64,000 nucleotides of DNA from Streptosporangiaceae bacterium NEAU-GS5 (GTDB lineage Bacteria; Actinomycetota; Actinomycetes; Streptosporangiales; Streptosporangiaceae). Shown piece by piece: positions 1 through 10,485 of this stretch. The translations under genes and the position numbers were made by a program. The notes under the pieces were generated by a model, which worked only from the letters and a program-made list of their open reading frames with translations, had not been told where the DNA came from and searched no databases. Positions within the stretch are counted from its first letter, which is position 1, and each line of letters begins with the position of its first letter. The stretch lies in NCBI GenBank assembly GCA_017592665.1, contig JAGFNW010000015.1, positions 147,484 to 211,483 of the forward strand, written 5' to 3'.

Positions 1-950
1 CCCTCGGCCTTCAGCCAGGCGACAGTGTCGGCCATCGTCTCGCGCGCCGGCCGCAGCCGCACGCCGAGGTCCTCCACCTCGTCATATGTCCGGACCATGC
101 TCACCATCATCTCGGCCGCGTCTCGGGTCAGCGGATAGCGGATCGGGGCCACCTTCTTGACCAGGTCGAGCAGTGCCGCCATGCCGCGGAGCACAGGCAC
201 GGGGGCCGGATACCGCCGGCATCGCTTACCCGTGACCTCTTCACATAAGTCGGCCAGCTGCGCCCAGGTCAAGAAATATCCGCCGATCATATATTTGCGC
301 GCACCGGCGCCGGGCTTCATCGCATTCGCCAACATCAGGGCCAGATCGCGTACGTCGAGGAGCCCCACCCCGCCCCTCGTCATCGGCCAGCCCTGCCTGA
401 TCCCGGACACCAGGCCTTCGTTCAGCGCGTCGAGCGTCGGCTGATCCGGGCCGCAGACCCCGCCCGGATAGAAAATCGTCACGGGCGCGCCCTGCGCCTG
501 CAACTCCCGGGCATACCGCTCACCGGCGATCTTCGTCTTCCCGTAGTCGTTCCGCGGGTTGCCCAAGGGGCTCTCCGAGGTGATCAGCGGGGTCTTCGGC
601 GGCACGAAGACGGCGATCGTCGACACGTGGACGATGGGGTCGAGCCCCAGCTCGACGGCCTGGCCCAGGACATTGCGGAGCCCCGTCACGTTCGTCCCGG
701 CCAGATCCTGCCCCGCGCCGATCACCCCGATCTCCGCCGCGGCGTGCAGCACCGCCTCGCCTCTTTCCAACCCTTCCCGTACGGCTCTCGCATCCCGGAC
801 GTCGGCCTGGCACACCTCGACCCCATCCAGGATCTTGCGCGCCTTGTCCAGATTGCGGACAAGGGCGATGGGCTCATGCCCCGCCTCACGTAACGCTGCA
901 ATCGCATGCGACCCGACGAACCCGGTCGCTCCCGTCACCACAACCCGCAT
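1..950 (-). CDS. NAD(P)-dependent epimerase/dehydratase family protein (3' end outside window)
   Basis: This is an extended short-chain dehydrogenase, read from an ATG at 950 and still open at the left edge, so its C-terminus is missing; about 316 residues are visible, close to full family length. The N-terminus carries the Rossmann motif TGATGFVGS (Gly7, Gly10, Gly13). The active-site pair is Tyr136-Gly-Lys-Thr-Lys140 with Ser110 upstream, giving the Ser/Tyr/Lys catalytic set of the family. Such enzymes oxidise, reduce or epimerise sugar or isoprenoid/steroid substrates in the cytoplasm; the substrate cannot be told from sequence. No partner gene is visible on this side, and the gene downstream lies outside the window. 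Confidence 0.9.
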   Translation of the reverse strand, partial: MRVVVTGATGFVGSHAIAALREAGHEPIALVRNLDKARKILDGVEVCQADVRDARAVREGLERGEAVLHAAAEIGVIGAGQDLAGTNVTGLRNVLGQAVELGLDPIVHVSTIAVFVPPKTPLITSESPLGNPRNDYGKTKIAGERYARELQAQGAPVTIFYPGGVCGPDQPTLDALNEGLVSGIRQGWPMTRGGVGLLDVRDLALMLANAMKPGAGARKYMIGGYFLTWAQLADLCEEVTGKRCRRYPAPVPVLRGMAALLDLVKKVAPIRYPLTRDAAEMMVSMVRTYDEVEDLGVRLRPARETMADTVAWLKAE

Positions 951-1019
951 GCCCGAAAGCTAGCGCGCACGCCCTCGAAACCCAATGGTCATAGCCGTGC
1001 ATACGAAGAGTAGTACTGA

Positions 1020-1658
1020 GGTAACGTACCGCGACATGCCCGCTACGCCACCACGGTCTGGCTGCAGCTCGACAAGCCGATCTACGTCCTGTTCGTCACA
1101 CCCGACCGCAACGCCGACCAGTTTGCCCGGCCCGTCAAGATGGTCGCGGGCGACCTGACCGTCACGCTGACGACCTGCGTCTGCGGCCCGAACCAGATCC
1201 CCGCCATCACCCGGGCAGAAGAGGTCGCGGCCGATCCCGCCCTGGCCACGCTCTCGGTGATGCAGCACGGAGCCCGCAAGGAGGTCAGCGAGGCTTTCCT
1301 GGCCGGACTGGATTCGCTCGATCTCGATGACGCTCCGCGATATTATGAATACGGACATGATATGGCCTCGCTCGCAGGCAAGCGCATGCTGGAGGAACTG
1401 ATGACCACCGCCACATGGCCTGTGTTCAGCCCCTTCGCCAAGGAGCACTTCGGCAAGGGCAAAGCCGAGGGCGTCGCCGAAGGCATCGCTGAGGGGATGG
1501 CGACCGCGATCGTCACCTTCCTGCTCGCACGGGGCCTGACCCCGACGGCCGACGAGCAGAAGCAGATCAAAAAGACCACGGACCAGGCCCGTCTCGACAA
1601 CTGGATCCGCCGAGCCGGCACCGTCACCTCCGTCGCCGAACTCCTCGAAGAGCAGTAG
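1020..1658 (+). pseudogene. 5'-truncated Rpn-family (PD-(D/E)XK nuclease / transposase-like) remnant
   Basis: The reading frame is open from just after a TGA at 1017-1019. The translation (…TTVWLQLDKPIYVLFVTPDR…) enters in the middle of a protein of the Rpn / transposase-like nuclease family, as judged from recalled family features. These include the 'PxYVLFV..D' core strand, the LATL segment, the Gly-Lys-Ala-Glu-Gly repeats (residues GKAEGVAEGIAEGM) and the C-terminal helical tail ending in a Glu-rich run. The N-terminal third with the first catalytic residues is absent. The ATG at 1140 only yields a 172-residue fragment. I read this as a 5'-deleted remnant. A rewired short gene starting at 1140 is possible but has no clear ribosome-binding site. 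Confidence 0.65.
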
Positions 1659-1693
1659 CCCCCGCCCCCACCACCAGCCCCCACACGCGGGGG

Positions 1694-2731
1694 TCAGCGG
1701 GCGCGGCGGGCTATGAAGGTGATGGCGGCTATGGCGGCGAGCGCGACGGAGACCCAGAGGAGGAGGCCGGTGGGGCTGGGGCCGGTCGAGCCGTTGGCCG
1801 TGTCGTTGGTCGTGTCGTTGGCCGAGGTTTCGGCGACAGGCTTGAGGGCCGCCGATGGCTGGGGGGTGGGGGGCGGGGATTGTGTGGGGATCGCGTCGGC
1901 CGGCAGGGGGATTTCGTAGACCGGGCTGTGCCGGCCTTCGGAACCGGTCAGCAGGGATTTGCCGTCCCGGGTGTAGGTGATCGACTCTGACTGGGCCAGG
2001 CTGGGCACGTCGAGTTTGGCGATCAGGTCGTCGGGGGCCCGGAAGAGCGACGCGGAGAAGTAGGTGCGGATCACGAAGGACGAGCCGTCGGGGGCGTAGG
2101 CGGCGTCCGTGGCCATGATGGGCGCCGAGCCCACCCGCTTGAGGATGTTGACGCGGTCGCTTCGCAGTTGGCGCGGGGCCGCGTAGATCGAGCCGCTGAA
2201 TTCCTTGCTTATGACGTAGAGCCGCCCGGTGCGCGGGTTGACCATCACGCCTTCGGCGTTGCGGCCCCCGCCGGCGTAGCGGAACCGGTAGCGGACCGCC
2301 TGGACCGTGGCGTCGCGCAGGGTCGTGGGCTCGACGACCTTGTAAATCGACACGTCCGGCCAGGCGCCTTCGAGGTTGTCGCCGATGTCGGCGAGCCAGA
2401 GGACACCGTGCCCGTTTTCGACGGAGGCGGCCATGGCCTCCCAGTCGCGGGCGACCGCGCCGGCGACATCGAACGTGGCCTTGGTCCGCCCGCGCATGTC
2501 GACCGCGAAGAATCGCGGCCCGTCACCGCTGTCGTTGTGGGTGTAGACGATGCCCGGATGCGTGGGCGACATGGCGAGCCCGCTGGACTCCGTGATCCGC
2601 GCGTCGCGGAAGTGGAACAGCGCCTTCTCGTCGTCCGCCACAGCGGGCCGAGGGCCCACGCCGAGTAGCGTGACCAGCGCGATCAGCGTCGTCACCATGG
2701 CCGCCGCCGCGCGCCCCCGTTTCACCGCCAT
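1694..2731 (-). CDS. secreted, membrane-anchored beta-propeller-like protein
   Basis: The product is about 345 residues from the ATG at 2731; an upstream in-frame start at 2764 would overlap the hxlR stop region. The N-terminus is a signal peptide (Lys/Arg, then an Ala/Leu/Val core ending in AVADDE). The middle has propeller-like blades with motifs such as YTHNDSGD and LWLADIGDN. A Pro/Thr/Asn-rich linker follows, then a C-terminal transmembrane helix ending in RRAR, as in cell-surface proteins held by a C-terminal anchor. The first codon lies 8 nt past the stop of the HxlR gene, so the two may be co-transcribed. No enzymatic motif is recognisable and the function is unknown. Confidence 0.75.
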   Translation of the reverse strand: MAVKRGRAAAAMVTTLIALVTLLGVGPRPAVADDEKALFHFRDARITESSGLAMSPTHPGIVYTHNDSGDGPRFFAVDMRGRTKATFDVAGAVARDWEAMAASVENGHGVLWLADIGDNLEGAWPDVSIYKVVEPTTLRDATVQAVRYRFRYAGGGRNAEGVMVNPRTGRLYVISKEFSGSIYAAPRQLRSDRVNILKRVGSAPIMATDAAYAPDGSSFVIRTYFSASLFRAPDDLIAKLDVPSLAQSESITYTRDGKSLLTGSEGRHSPVYEIPLPADAIPTQSPPPTPQPSAALKPVAETSANDTTNDTANGSTGPSPTGLLLWVSVALAAIAAITFIARRAR

Positions 2732-2738
2732 GCGGTCA

Positions 2739-3206
2739 TCATTCCCGATCGACGCGCCGCGCACCCGGCCCGGGCACGATCTGGACCTCTCCGCCCCCGG
2801 TCAGGGCATGCCCGGCCGTACAAGTCGGGACAAGCCGGACCTCGTGCCCGCAGCCGTTGTGCACGGCGCGGACGGGCGGCTCCTCCGACAGGTGCCGGTC
2901 GCCCCACGCGATCAGCGCCAGCAGGACCGGCAGCAGTTCGGCGCCCCTCGGCGTCATCACATACTCCTGGTGGGGCCTGCGACCCTCCTCCGCGTACGGC
3001 ATGCGCTCCAGAACGCCGTTGGCGACCAGGGCGCCCAGCCGCGCGCTCAGGATGTTGCGGGCGATGCCGAGGTGGGCCGACAGCTCGTCGAAGCGGCGGA
3101 TGCCCCGGCTGACGTCGCGGAGGATGAGCAGCGTCCACCGGTCGCCCACGATGTCGGCGGCACGCGCGATCGAACAGTGGCCACTGTCCAGGTCTGCCCA
3201 GTTCAC
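2739..3206 (-). CDS. HxlR-family winged-helix transcriptional regulator
   Basis: The 155-residue protein has the characteristic HxlR start: a Cys near residue 11 followed by the segment VGDRWTLLILRDV. The winged helix continues with RRFDELSAHLGIARNILSARL and the wing EYVMTPRGAELLPVL. Members are small dimeric DNA-binding proteins, several of which sense electrophiles or quinones through the N-terminal Cys. The gene diverges from the aldo-keto reductase at 3285, and the 78-bp gap holds an imperfect palindrome. Control of that reductase, and autoregulation, is the natural inference. The C-terminal ~40 residues (HNGCGHEVRLVPTCTAG) are longer than in minimal family members and include a Cys-rich tail. 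Confidence 0.92.
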   Translation of the reverse strand: MNWADLDSGHCSIARAADIVGDRWTLLILRDVSRGIRRFDELSAHLGIARNILSARLGALVANGVLERMPYAEEGRRPHQEYVMTPRGAELLPVLLALIAWGDRHLSEEPPVRAVHNGCGHEVRLVPTCTAGHALTGGGEVQIVPGPGARRVDRE

Positions 3207-3221
3207 ATCGTTCAGTCTATT

Positions 3222-3240
3222 GAGTAGTCAAATGCAACTC
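3222..3240. promoter_or_regulatory. candidate HxlR operator
   Basis: An imperfect palindrome, GAGTAG-N7-CAACTC, lies between the divergent hxlR-type gene and the aldo-keto reductase. Outer bases match symmetrically while the centre does not. Position and symmetry suggest the binding site of the adjacent regulator; this is inference. Confidence 0.4.
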
Positions 3241-3284
3241 AGCCTGTCGACTGGAGTCCGCTCCAGGTACTTAGTGTTGATGCC

Positions 3285-4253
3285 ATGGAATACGGACAGC
3301 TTGGCCGTACCGGCCTCAAGGTCAGCAAGCTCTGCCTGGGCACCATGAACTTCGGTCCCCTGACGACGCAGGAGGACTCCTTCACGATCATGGATCGGGC
3401 TCACGAGCTGGGCATCAACTTCTTCGACTCCGCCAACGTCTACGGACGCAGCGCGGGGCTCGGCGCGACCGAGGAGATCGTCGGCCGCTGGTTCGCCTCG
3501 GGGGGCGGACGGCGCGACAAGACGGTCATCGCCACCAAGCTCTACGGCGCCATGGGTCAATGGCCTAACGAGGATCGCCTGTCGGCGCTGAACATCCGCC
3601 GCGCGTGCGAGGCCTCGCTGCGCCGCCTGCAGACCGACTACATCGACATCTATCAGGCGCACCATGTCGACCGGTATACGCCGTTCGACGAATTCTGGGA
3701 GGCCATGGAGGTCCTCCGGCAGCAAGGAAAGATCATCTACGTCGGCTCGTCCAACTTCGCCGGCTGGCACCTGGCCAAGGCGCAGGAGTCGGCCCGCCGA
3801 CGGGGCATTCTCGGCCTGGCCAGCGAGCAGAGCCACTACAACCTGCTGAACCGCGCCGTCGAAATGGAACTGCTGCCGGCCGCCGAGGACTACGGCATCG
3901 GCGTGATCCCGTGGAGCCCGCTTGCCAGCGGGCTGCTCGCCGGCGTGCTGCGCAAGAGTGAGCGGCCCCGCTCGTCGGCCGAGCACATGGAGCGCCAGCT
4001 GGACCTTCACCGCGACAAGATCGAGCGTTACGAGGCCTTCTGCGACGAACTCGGAGAGGAGCCGACCAACGTGGCCCTGGCCTGGCTGCTCAGCCGTCCG
4101 GCCGTCACCGCGCCGATCATCGGGCCGCGTACGCTCGAGCAGCTCGACGGGTCCATCCGCGCCGTGGAGATCAGTCTGGACGAGAAGGCGCTCGCCCGCC
4201 TCGATGAGATCTTCCCGGGTCACCGTACGGCCCCCGAGGATTACGCCTGGTAG
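3285..4253 (+). CDS. aldo/keto reductase
   Basis: The 322-residue protein is a complete NADPH-dependent TIM-barrel aldo-keto reductase. The catalytic tetrad is present: Asp48 and Tyr53 (in FFDSANVYG), Lys85 (in VIATKLYG) and His126 (in YQAHHVD). The C-terminal part has the cofactor-binding pattern 'PIIGPRTLEQLDGSIRA'. These enzymes reduce carbonyl substrates in the cytoplasm. The closest recalled relatives are the 'YajO/L-glyceraldehyde 3-phosphate reductase-like' group; the actual substrate is unknown. It is transcribed away from the HxlR regulator, suggesting induction by reactive carbonyls or electrophiles. Confidence 0.93.
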   Translation: MEYGQLGRTGLKVSKLCLGTMNFGPLTTQEDSFTIMDRAHELGINFFDSANVYGRSAGLGATEEIVGRWFASGGGRRDKTVIATKLYGAMGQWPNEDRLSALNIRRACEASLRRLQTDYIDIYQAHHVDRYTPFDEFWEAMEVLRQQGKIIYVGSSNFAGWHLAKAQESARRRGILGLASEQSHYNLLNRAVEMELLPAAEDYGIGVIPWSPLASGLLAGVLRKSERPRSSAEHMERQLDLHRDKIERYEAFCDELGEEPTNVALAWLLSRPAVTAPIIGPRTLEQLDGSIRAVEISLDEKALARLDEIFPGHRTAPEDYAW

Positions 4254-4263
4254 AGCCGTTTCG

Positions 4264-4350
4264 TCATCCTTGGACGAGCGCGCCGATGATCACGATGAGC
4301 ACGAGCAACGCCAGCACCGAGGGAAGCAGCCAGCGACGGGGACGGTCCAC
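4264..4350 (-). CDS. tiny single-span membrane peptide (28 aa)
   Basis: A GTG-started frame of 28 codons begins 10 nt after the thpR stop. The product is MDRPRRWLLPSV followed by a Leu/Val/Ile-only helix and a short tail, i.e. a positively charged N-terminus plus one transmembrane segment. Codon composition fits its neighbours and the frame fills the gap between thpR and the aldo-keto reductase. There is no clear Shine-Dalgarno sequence, so translation would depend on coupling. It could be a chance frame. Confidence 0.35.
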   Translation of the reverse strand: MDRPRRWLLPSVLALLVLIVIIGALVQG

Positions 4351-4359
4351 GGGTCGAGC

Positions 4360-4896
4360 CTAATCGCGCTTGCCCAGTGGATAGGCCGCAACCGGCTCAT
4401 ATCTCACCTGCGGCCCGAGGTGGCTCCGTACGAGATGGACGGCGTCCGCCTGCCAGGCAGAGCCCTGGAAGCCGGCCATCTCGGCCACCAGGGGCCGCAG
4501 GTCGTGCGGCTCGCGGGATCGGGCGAGGGTGAGGTGCGCGTGGAAGCGCTTGCGGTCCACCTGCCCGGCCCCCGCCCGCCCGGCCCCGGCCGCGACCGAC
4601 TCGGCCAGCCGGGTGAGCTCGCCGGCCACGCCCACCCAGAACACCCGGCCTCGCGGCGCGGACGGGAACGCGCCCGCCCCGCGGAACGCCAGCGTCATGG
4701 GCGCGTGGCGGGCCGCGGCGCGGGCCAGCCGCACGTCGAGCTCAGGGCGGACCGAGTCCGGCACCTCGCCGAGGAAGGCGAGCGTGACGTGCCACAGCGC
4801 CGGGTCGATCCAGCGCAGCCTCGGTAGCACCGCCGACGGTGGTTTGATCTCGGCGAGCGCCTCCGGCGGCGGCAGCAGCGCCACGAACAGCCTCAT
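4360..4896 (-). CDS. thpR: RNA 2',3'-cyclic phosphodiesterase (2'-5' RNA ligase family)
   Basis: The protein is 178 residues from the ATG at 4896 (MRLFVALLPP, the usual family start); an in-frame TTG lies 7 codons upstream. The two catalytic H-x-T/S-x motifs of the 2H phosphoesterase superfamily are intact: His36-Val-Thr-Leu and His121-Leu-Thr-Leu. They lie about 85 residues apart, as expected. ThpR hydrolyses RNA 2',3'-cyclic phosphates to 2'-phosphomonoesters in the cytoplasm; its physiological RNA substrate is not settled. The gene stands alone apart from the tiny frame downstream. Confidence 0.92.
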   Translation of the reverse strand: MRLFVALLPPPEALAEIKPPSAVLPRLRWIDPALWHVTLAFLGEVPDSVRPELDVRLARAAARHAPMTLAFRGAGAFPSAPRGRVFWVGVAGELTRLAESVAAGAGRAGAGQVDRKRFHAHLTLARSREPHDLRPLVAEMAGFQGSAWQADAVHLVRSHLGPQVRYEPVAAYPLGKRD

Positions 4897-4983
4897 GCCT
4901 AGTGCCCCTCCCGCCAATCCTTGCCCTGTCGCGTCGCTCAGAGCGGCACCGCTCCTTGAGGGCGGACCTTGCCGATCGCGACA

Positions 4984-6321
4984 CTAGATCATGGCCTCAC
5001 TCAGCACCCGCATGGGCTTGGCCGCGGCACGCCGGGCCAGGAAACGTGTGATGAGCAGGGCCGTGCAAACCCCGACCATGGTCAGCGTCCCGGCCACGAC
5101 GACCGCGAGGCGCGGGCCGCCGAGCTCGGCCAGCCAGCCCACCAGTGGGGAGCCGATGGGCGCGCCGCCCACGAACACCAGCACGTAGAGGCCCATGACC
5201 CGGCCGCGCATCTCCGCCGAGGCGCCCATCTGGACCATGGCGTTGGCCGTCGTGTTGATCGTGATCATCGCCATCCCGGCCGGTATGAGGGCGAGGAGGA
5301 ATGTCAGGTAGTTCGGCGCGAATCCGGCGATGACCTGCAGCAGCCCAAAGCTGGTCGCGCCTGCCAGCAGGACCCGCCGGGTGGGCTTGACCCGCCGGGC
5401 CGCGAGCAGCGCCCCGCCGAGCGCCCCGACCGCGAACGAGCTGGAGGCGATGCCGAACGACGACGCGCCCGCGCCGTACACCTCACGGGCCATCAGCGCG
5501 ATGCTCGTCGAGAAGCTCTGCGTGAAGACGGCGGCGAAGGCCACCATCAGGATCGGCAGGATCAGGTCGGGCCGCGACGCGACATACCTGAGCCCCTCGC
5601 GGAGCTGGCCCTTGGCCCGGCGCACCGGCTCGGGCGTGCGCAGCTCCGAGCCCCGCATGAGCAGCAGCCCCGAGATGACCGCGGCGAACGACAGCGCGTT
5701 GAGCAGGAAGATCGGCCCGGTGCCCAGCCAGTAGATGAGCACGCCGGCCACCGCGGGCCCGACCACCCGGGCGAGGTTGAAGGTGGAGGCGTTGAGGGCG
5801 ATGGCGTTCGGCAGATCCTCACGGCCCACCATTTCGACAACGAACGACTGCCGCGTCGGCACCTCGACGCAGGAGATGCAGCCGAGCGTGAAGGCCATGA
5901 CGTAGACGTGCCACACCTGGGCGGCGCCCGTGATGGTCAGCACCCCCATCGACACGGCGAGCAGCCCCATCAGCGACTGGGCGACGATCAGCAGCCGCCG
6001 CTTCGGATAGCGGTCGGCGAGCATGCCGCCCCACAGCCCGAACAGCAGGATCGGCAGGAACTGCAGCGCCACGGTGGTGCCGAGGGCGGTGCCGCTGCCG
6101 TTGGTCAAATCGAGGACGAGCCAGTCCTGCGCCGTCCGCTGCATCCAGGTGCCGATGTTGGACACGACGCCACCGGCCGCGAACAGCCGGTAGTTGTAGT
6201 TGCGCAGCGACCGGAACATGCCGCCCCGGCTCTGGACGGCGTCCGGGGGCTCCTTCGGAGCAGGGTTGAACCACTTGGCCACGTCGGCGGGCGTACGCAA
6301 TCGCCGGACCGGCGGCCTCAC
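4984..6321 (-). CDS. MFS transporter, enterobactin-exporter-like
   Basis: The GTG start at 6321 overlaps the stop of the MarR gene (GTGA), giving 445 residues and translational coupling. A longer in-frame reading into marR exists but is only its shadow. The protein has 12 predicted membrane segments, beginning at RLFAAGGVVSNIGTWMQRTAQDWLVLDLT, a pattern typical of the MFS_3 / EntS-like exporters. The loop RYPKRRLLI between TM2 and TM3 is the MFS signature. Because it is coupled to a MarR repressor, it is most likely a drug or metabolite efflux pump induced by its own substrate. Confidence 0.92.
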   Translation of the reverse strand: MRPPVRRLRTPADVAKWFNPAPKEPPDAVQSRGGMFRSLRNYNYRLFAAGGVVSNIGTWMQRTAQDWLVLDLTNGSGTALGTTVALQFLPILLFGLWGGMLADRYPKRRLLIVAQSLMGLLAVSMGVLTITGAAQVWHVYVMAFTLGCISCVEVPTRQSFVVEMVGREDLPNAIALNASTFNLARVVGPAVAGVLIYWLGTGPIFLLNALSFAAVISGLLLMRGSELRTPEPVRRAKGQLREGLRYVASRPDLILPILMVAFAAVFTQSFSTSIALMAREVYGAGASSFGIASSSFAVGALGGALLAARRVKPTRRVLLAGATSFGLLQVIAGFAPNYLTFLLALIPAGMAMITINTTANAMVQMGASAEMRGRVMGLYVLVFVGGAPIGSPLVGWLAELGGPRLAVVVAGTLTMVGVCTALLITRFLARRAAAKPMRVLSEAMI

Positions 6322-6761
6322 ATCATGGACAGCTTCTCCAGGACCGGGGCGGCGGCGCGCAGGGACGCCCGCTCCTCGGCCGTCAGCTCCTTGATGCGCT
6401 GGTGCAGCCAGGCCTCCTTCAGCCGGCGCTCCTCCTTCAGGAGCTCCGCCCCGGCCTCCGTCACGCTGACCGTCACCTGCCGGCGATCGTTTGGGTGTGG
6501 CGAGCGCGCGACCAGCCCGCGCTCCTCCAGATTGGCGATCACGCGGGTCATCGAGGGCGGCTGGACCTTCTCCTGGTCGGCCAGCTCGCCGGGGGTCATC
6601 GAGCCGTTGCGCTCGACGGACGACAGGGTCGCAAGCTGGGTCGGCGTCAGCACGTGGCCCACGGCCTGTTTGCGCAACCTGCGGTTGAGGCGTGCCAGTG
6701 ACACGCGCAGTGCGGACGCCAGCGCGGCGTCGCCGCGCGGTGTGCTCGGATTCGTTAGCAT
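6318..6761 (-). CDS. MarR-family transcriptional regulator
   Basis: The 147-residue protein has the MarR winged helix: LTPTQLATLSSVERNGSMTPGELADQEKVQPPSMTRVIANLEERGLV, followed by the wing DRRQVTVSVTEAG. The start ATG at 6761 has an AGAGG Shine-Dalgarno sequence. It sits on the edge of an inverted repeat that is probably its operator. The gene is the first of a two-gene operon with the MFS exporter. M. tuberculosis has a similar MarR protein (Rv0880) in a chromosomal region sharing several other genes of this window (from memory). Confidence 0.93.
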   Translation of the reverse strand: MLTNPSTPRGDAALASALRVSLARLNRRLRKQAVGHVLTPTQLATLSSVERNGSMTPGELADQEKVQPPSMTRVIANLEERGLVARSPHPNDRRQVTVSVTEAGAELLKEERRLKEAWLHQRIKELTAEERASLRAAAPVLEKLSMM

Positions 6762-6781
6762 GAGTCATTACCTCTGCTAAC
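6754..6781. promoter_or_regulatory. MarR operator (inverted repeat over the marR start codon)
   Basis: Two perfect 7-bp arms, GTTAGCA and TGCTAAC, are separated by 14 bp. The proximal arm covers the marR ATG and the spacer contains the ribosome-binding site. Dimer binding here would block both transcription and translation initiation. Assignment to MarR is inferred from position. Confidence 0.55.
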
Positions 6782-6860
6782 TATAGGCTCCATCACGGCA
6801 TTCCTCCAAAGCCAAAGTCCAAACATACGGCCCAGGCCCGGCCAGGCCTGGGCCGTACGG

Positions 6861-8333
<1,473 letters not shown>

Positions 8334-8425
8334 GCGCGCAGAGTGTCAGGCGATATCACGTTCGTGAACATCTAGTGGGGCGTTGTTCTCAATTTGTCAC
8401 ACACATGTGCCATTAGGATGATCAC

Positions 8426-8638
8426 GTGACAGAGCGCAAGCCGGATCCCGAGCCGATCAAGACCAATGACGCCCTGGCCATCTGGGTGGGCATCGGCCTG
8501 TGGGCGGTCGCGCTGATCGTGCTCCTGATCGTCCGGCCCGCCCAGACGTGGTGGATCTGGACGTGCGTGGCCGGCATCGCCGGCGGCCTGTTCGGCCTCT
8601 GGTACGTCCGCCGCCGCGACCGGCGCCCCAAGTCCTGA
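8426..8638 (+). CDS. DUF2530-family small membrane protein
   Basis: The 70-residue protein has an N-terminal charged segment (KPDPEPIKTNDALAI), two transmembrane helices and a positively charged tail ending RRRDRRPKS. This is the full pattern of DUF2530, a family of unknown function confined to actinobacteria. It is transcribed divergently from the purine permease and is followed by a strong terminator. The positive-inside rule puts the C-terminus in the cytoplasm. Confidence 0.85.
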   Translation: MTERKPDPEPIKTNDALAIWVGIGLWAVALIVLLIVRPAQTWWIWTCVAGIAGGLFGLWYVRRRDRRPKS

Positions 8639-8653
8639 CATCCGAGCACATGC

Positions 8654-8687
8654 GCTGACAGCAGCCCTTCGACGCTGTCAGCCTTTT
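8654..8687 (+). terminator. Rho-independent terminator of the DUF2530 gene
   Basis: Perfect 9-bp arms GCTGACAGC and GCTGTCAGC enclose an 11-nt loop and are followed by CTTTT. It lies 16 nt past the DUF2530 stop. Confidence 0.75.
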
Positions 8688-8704
8688 GTGCGAGTGCTGT
8701 CAGC
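8674..8704 (+). promoter_or_regulatory. 22-bp-spaced direct repeat GCTGTCAGC before drrA
   Basis: Identical 9-mers at 8674-8682 and 8696-8704 start exactly 22 bp apart, and the second ends 21 bp before the drrA ATG. SARP-type regulators are known to bind direct repeats spaced by 11 or 22 bp (two helical turns). A SARP-family gene lies just beyond drrB. The left copy doubles as the 3' arm of the preceding terminator, so the repeat may be partly coincidental. Confidence 0.4.
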
Positions 8705-8725
8705 GCCCCCCGGCACTCTGCTCAC

Positions 8726-9672
<947 letters not shown>

Positions 9673-9676
<4 letters not shown>

Positions 9677-10485
9677 CCATCACCGTGGACCAGGCCGCCA
9701 GTGTGGCCGTCTCCCCCGCCACCCGCCCCTTCACCCGCACCCGCCACATCCTCGCGCTCGCGCGCCGCAGCCTGATCAAGACCATGCGCACGCCGGAGCA
9801 GCTCATCGACGTGACGCTGCAGCCCATCATCTTCGTCCTGGTGTACGTCTATCTGCTCGGCGGCGCGGTGGCCGGAAACACCCACGACTACCTGCAGTTC
9901 CTGCTCCCCGCGATCATGGTGCAGACCGTGCTGTTCGGCGGCATGGCCACCGGGGTGAACCTCAACACCGACATCAAGAAGGGGGTGTTCGACCGGTTCA
10001 GGAGCCTGCCGATCGCCCGGTCGGCACCACTGATCGGCTCGGTGCTCGGCGACCTCATCCGCTATGTCGTCGCCATGGTGTCGTTGTTCATCGCCGGCTA
10101 CATCCTCGGCTTCCGGATCGGCACCAACCTGCCCGCCACGGTGGCCGCCTGCCTGCTGACGATGGGGTTCACGTTCTGCGTGAGCTGGATCATCGTGCTG
10201 TTCGGCGTGCTGATGCGCGAGCCGGGCGGCGTGCAGGGCACGGCCTTCCTGGTCCTGTTCCCCCTCACCTTCGGCACCACCATGATCACTCCGGCCAGCA
10301 CCCTGCCGGGATGGCTGCAGACCTGGGTCAACGTCAACCCCGTCAACCACATGATGGAGGCCGCGCGCGGGCTCATGGTCGGCGGCCCGGTCGCCGAGCA
10401 CCTGCCCTGGGTCGGCTTCTGGTCGATCGGCCTGCTGGCGGTCTTCGCGCCCCTCGCGGTGCGCGCCTACAGGAGGCGGACCTGA
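9673..10485 (+). CDS. ABC-2 type transporter permease, DrrB family
   Basis: The 270-residue protein starts at the overlapping ATGA and has six membrane segments. It carries the ABC-2 pattern 'LLPAIMVQTVLFGGMATGVNLNTDIKKGVFDRFRSLPIARSAPLIG' with the conserved cytoplasmic Arg-Phe/Leu-Pro turn. It pairs with the upstream ATPase as the membrane part of the exporter. The last 19 bp overlap the 3' end of the opposing SARP-family gene, an unusually tight tail-to-tail arrangement. Confidence 0.92.

Noticed and set aside
8334..8425. Purine riboswitch before the NCS2 permease
   Set aside because: The 92-bp leader lacks the conserved purine aptamer core and loop pairs.
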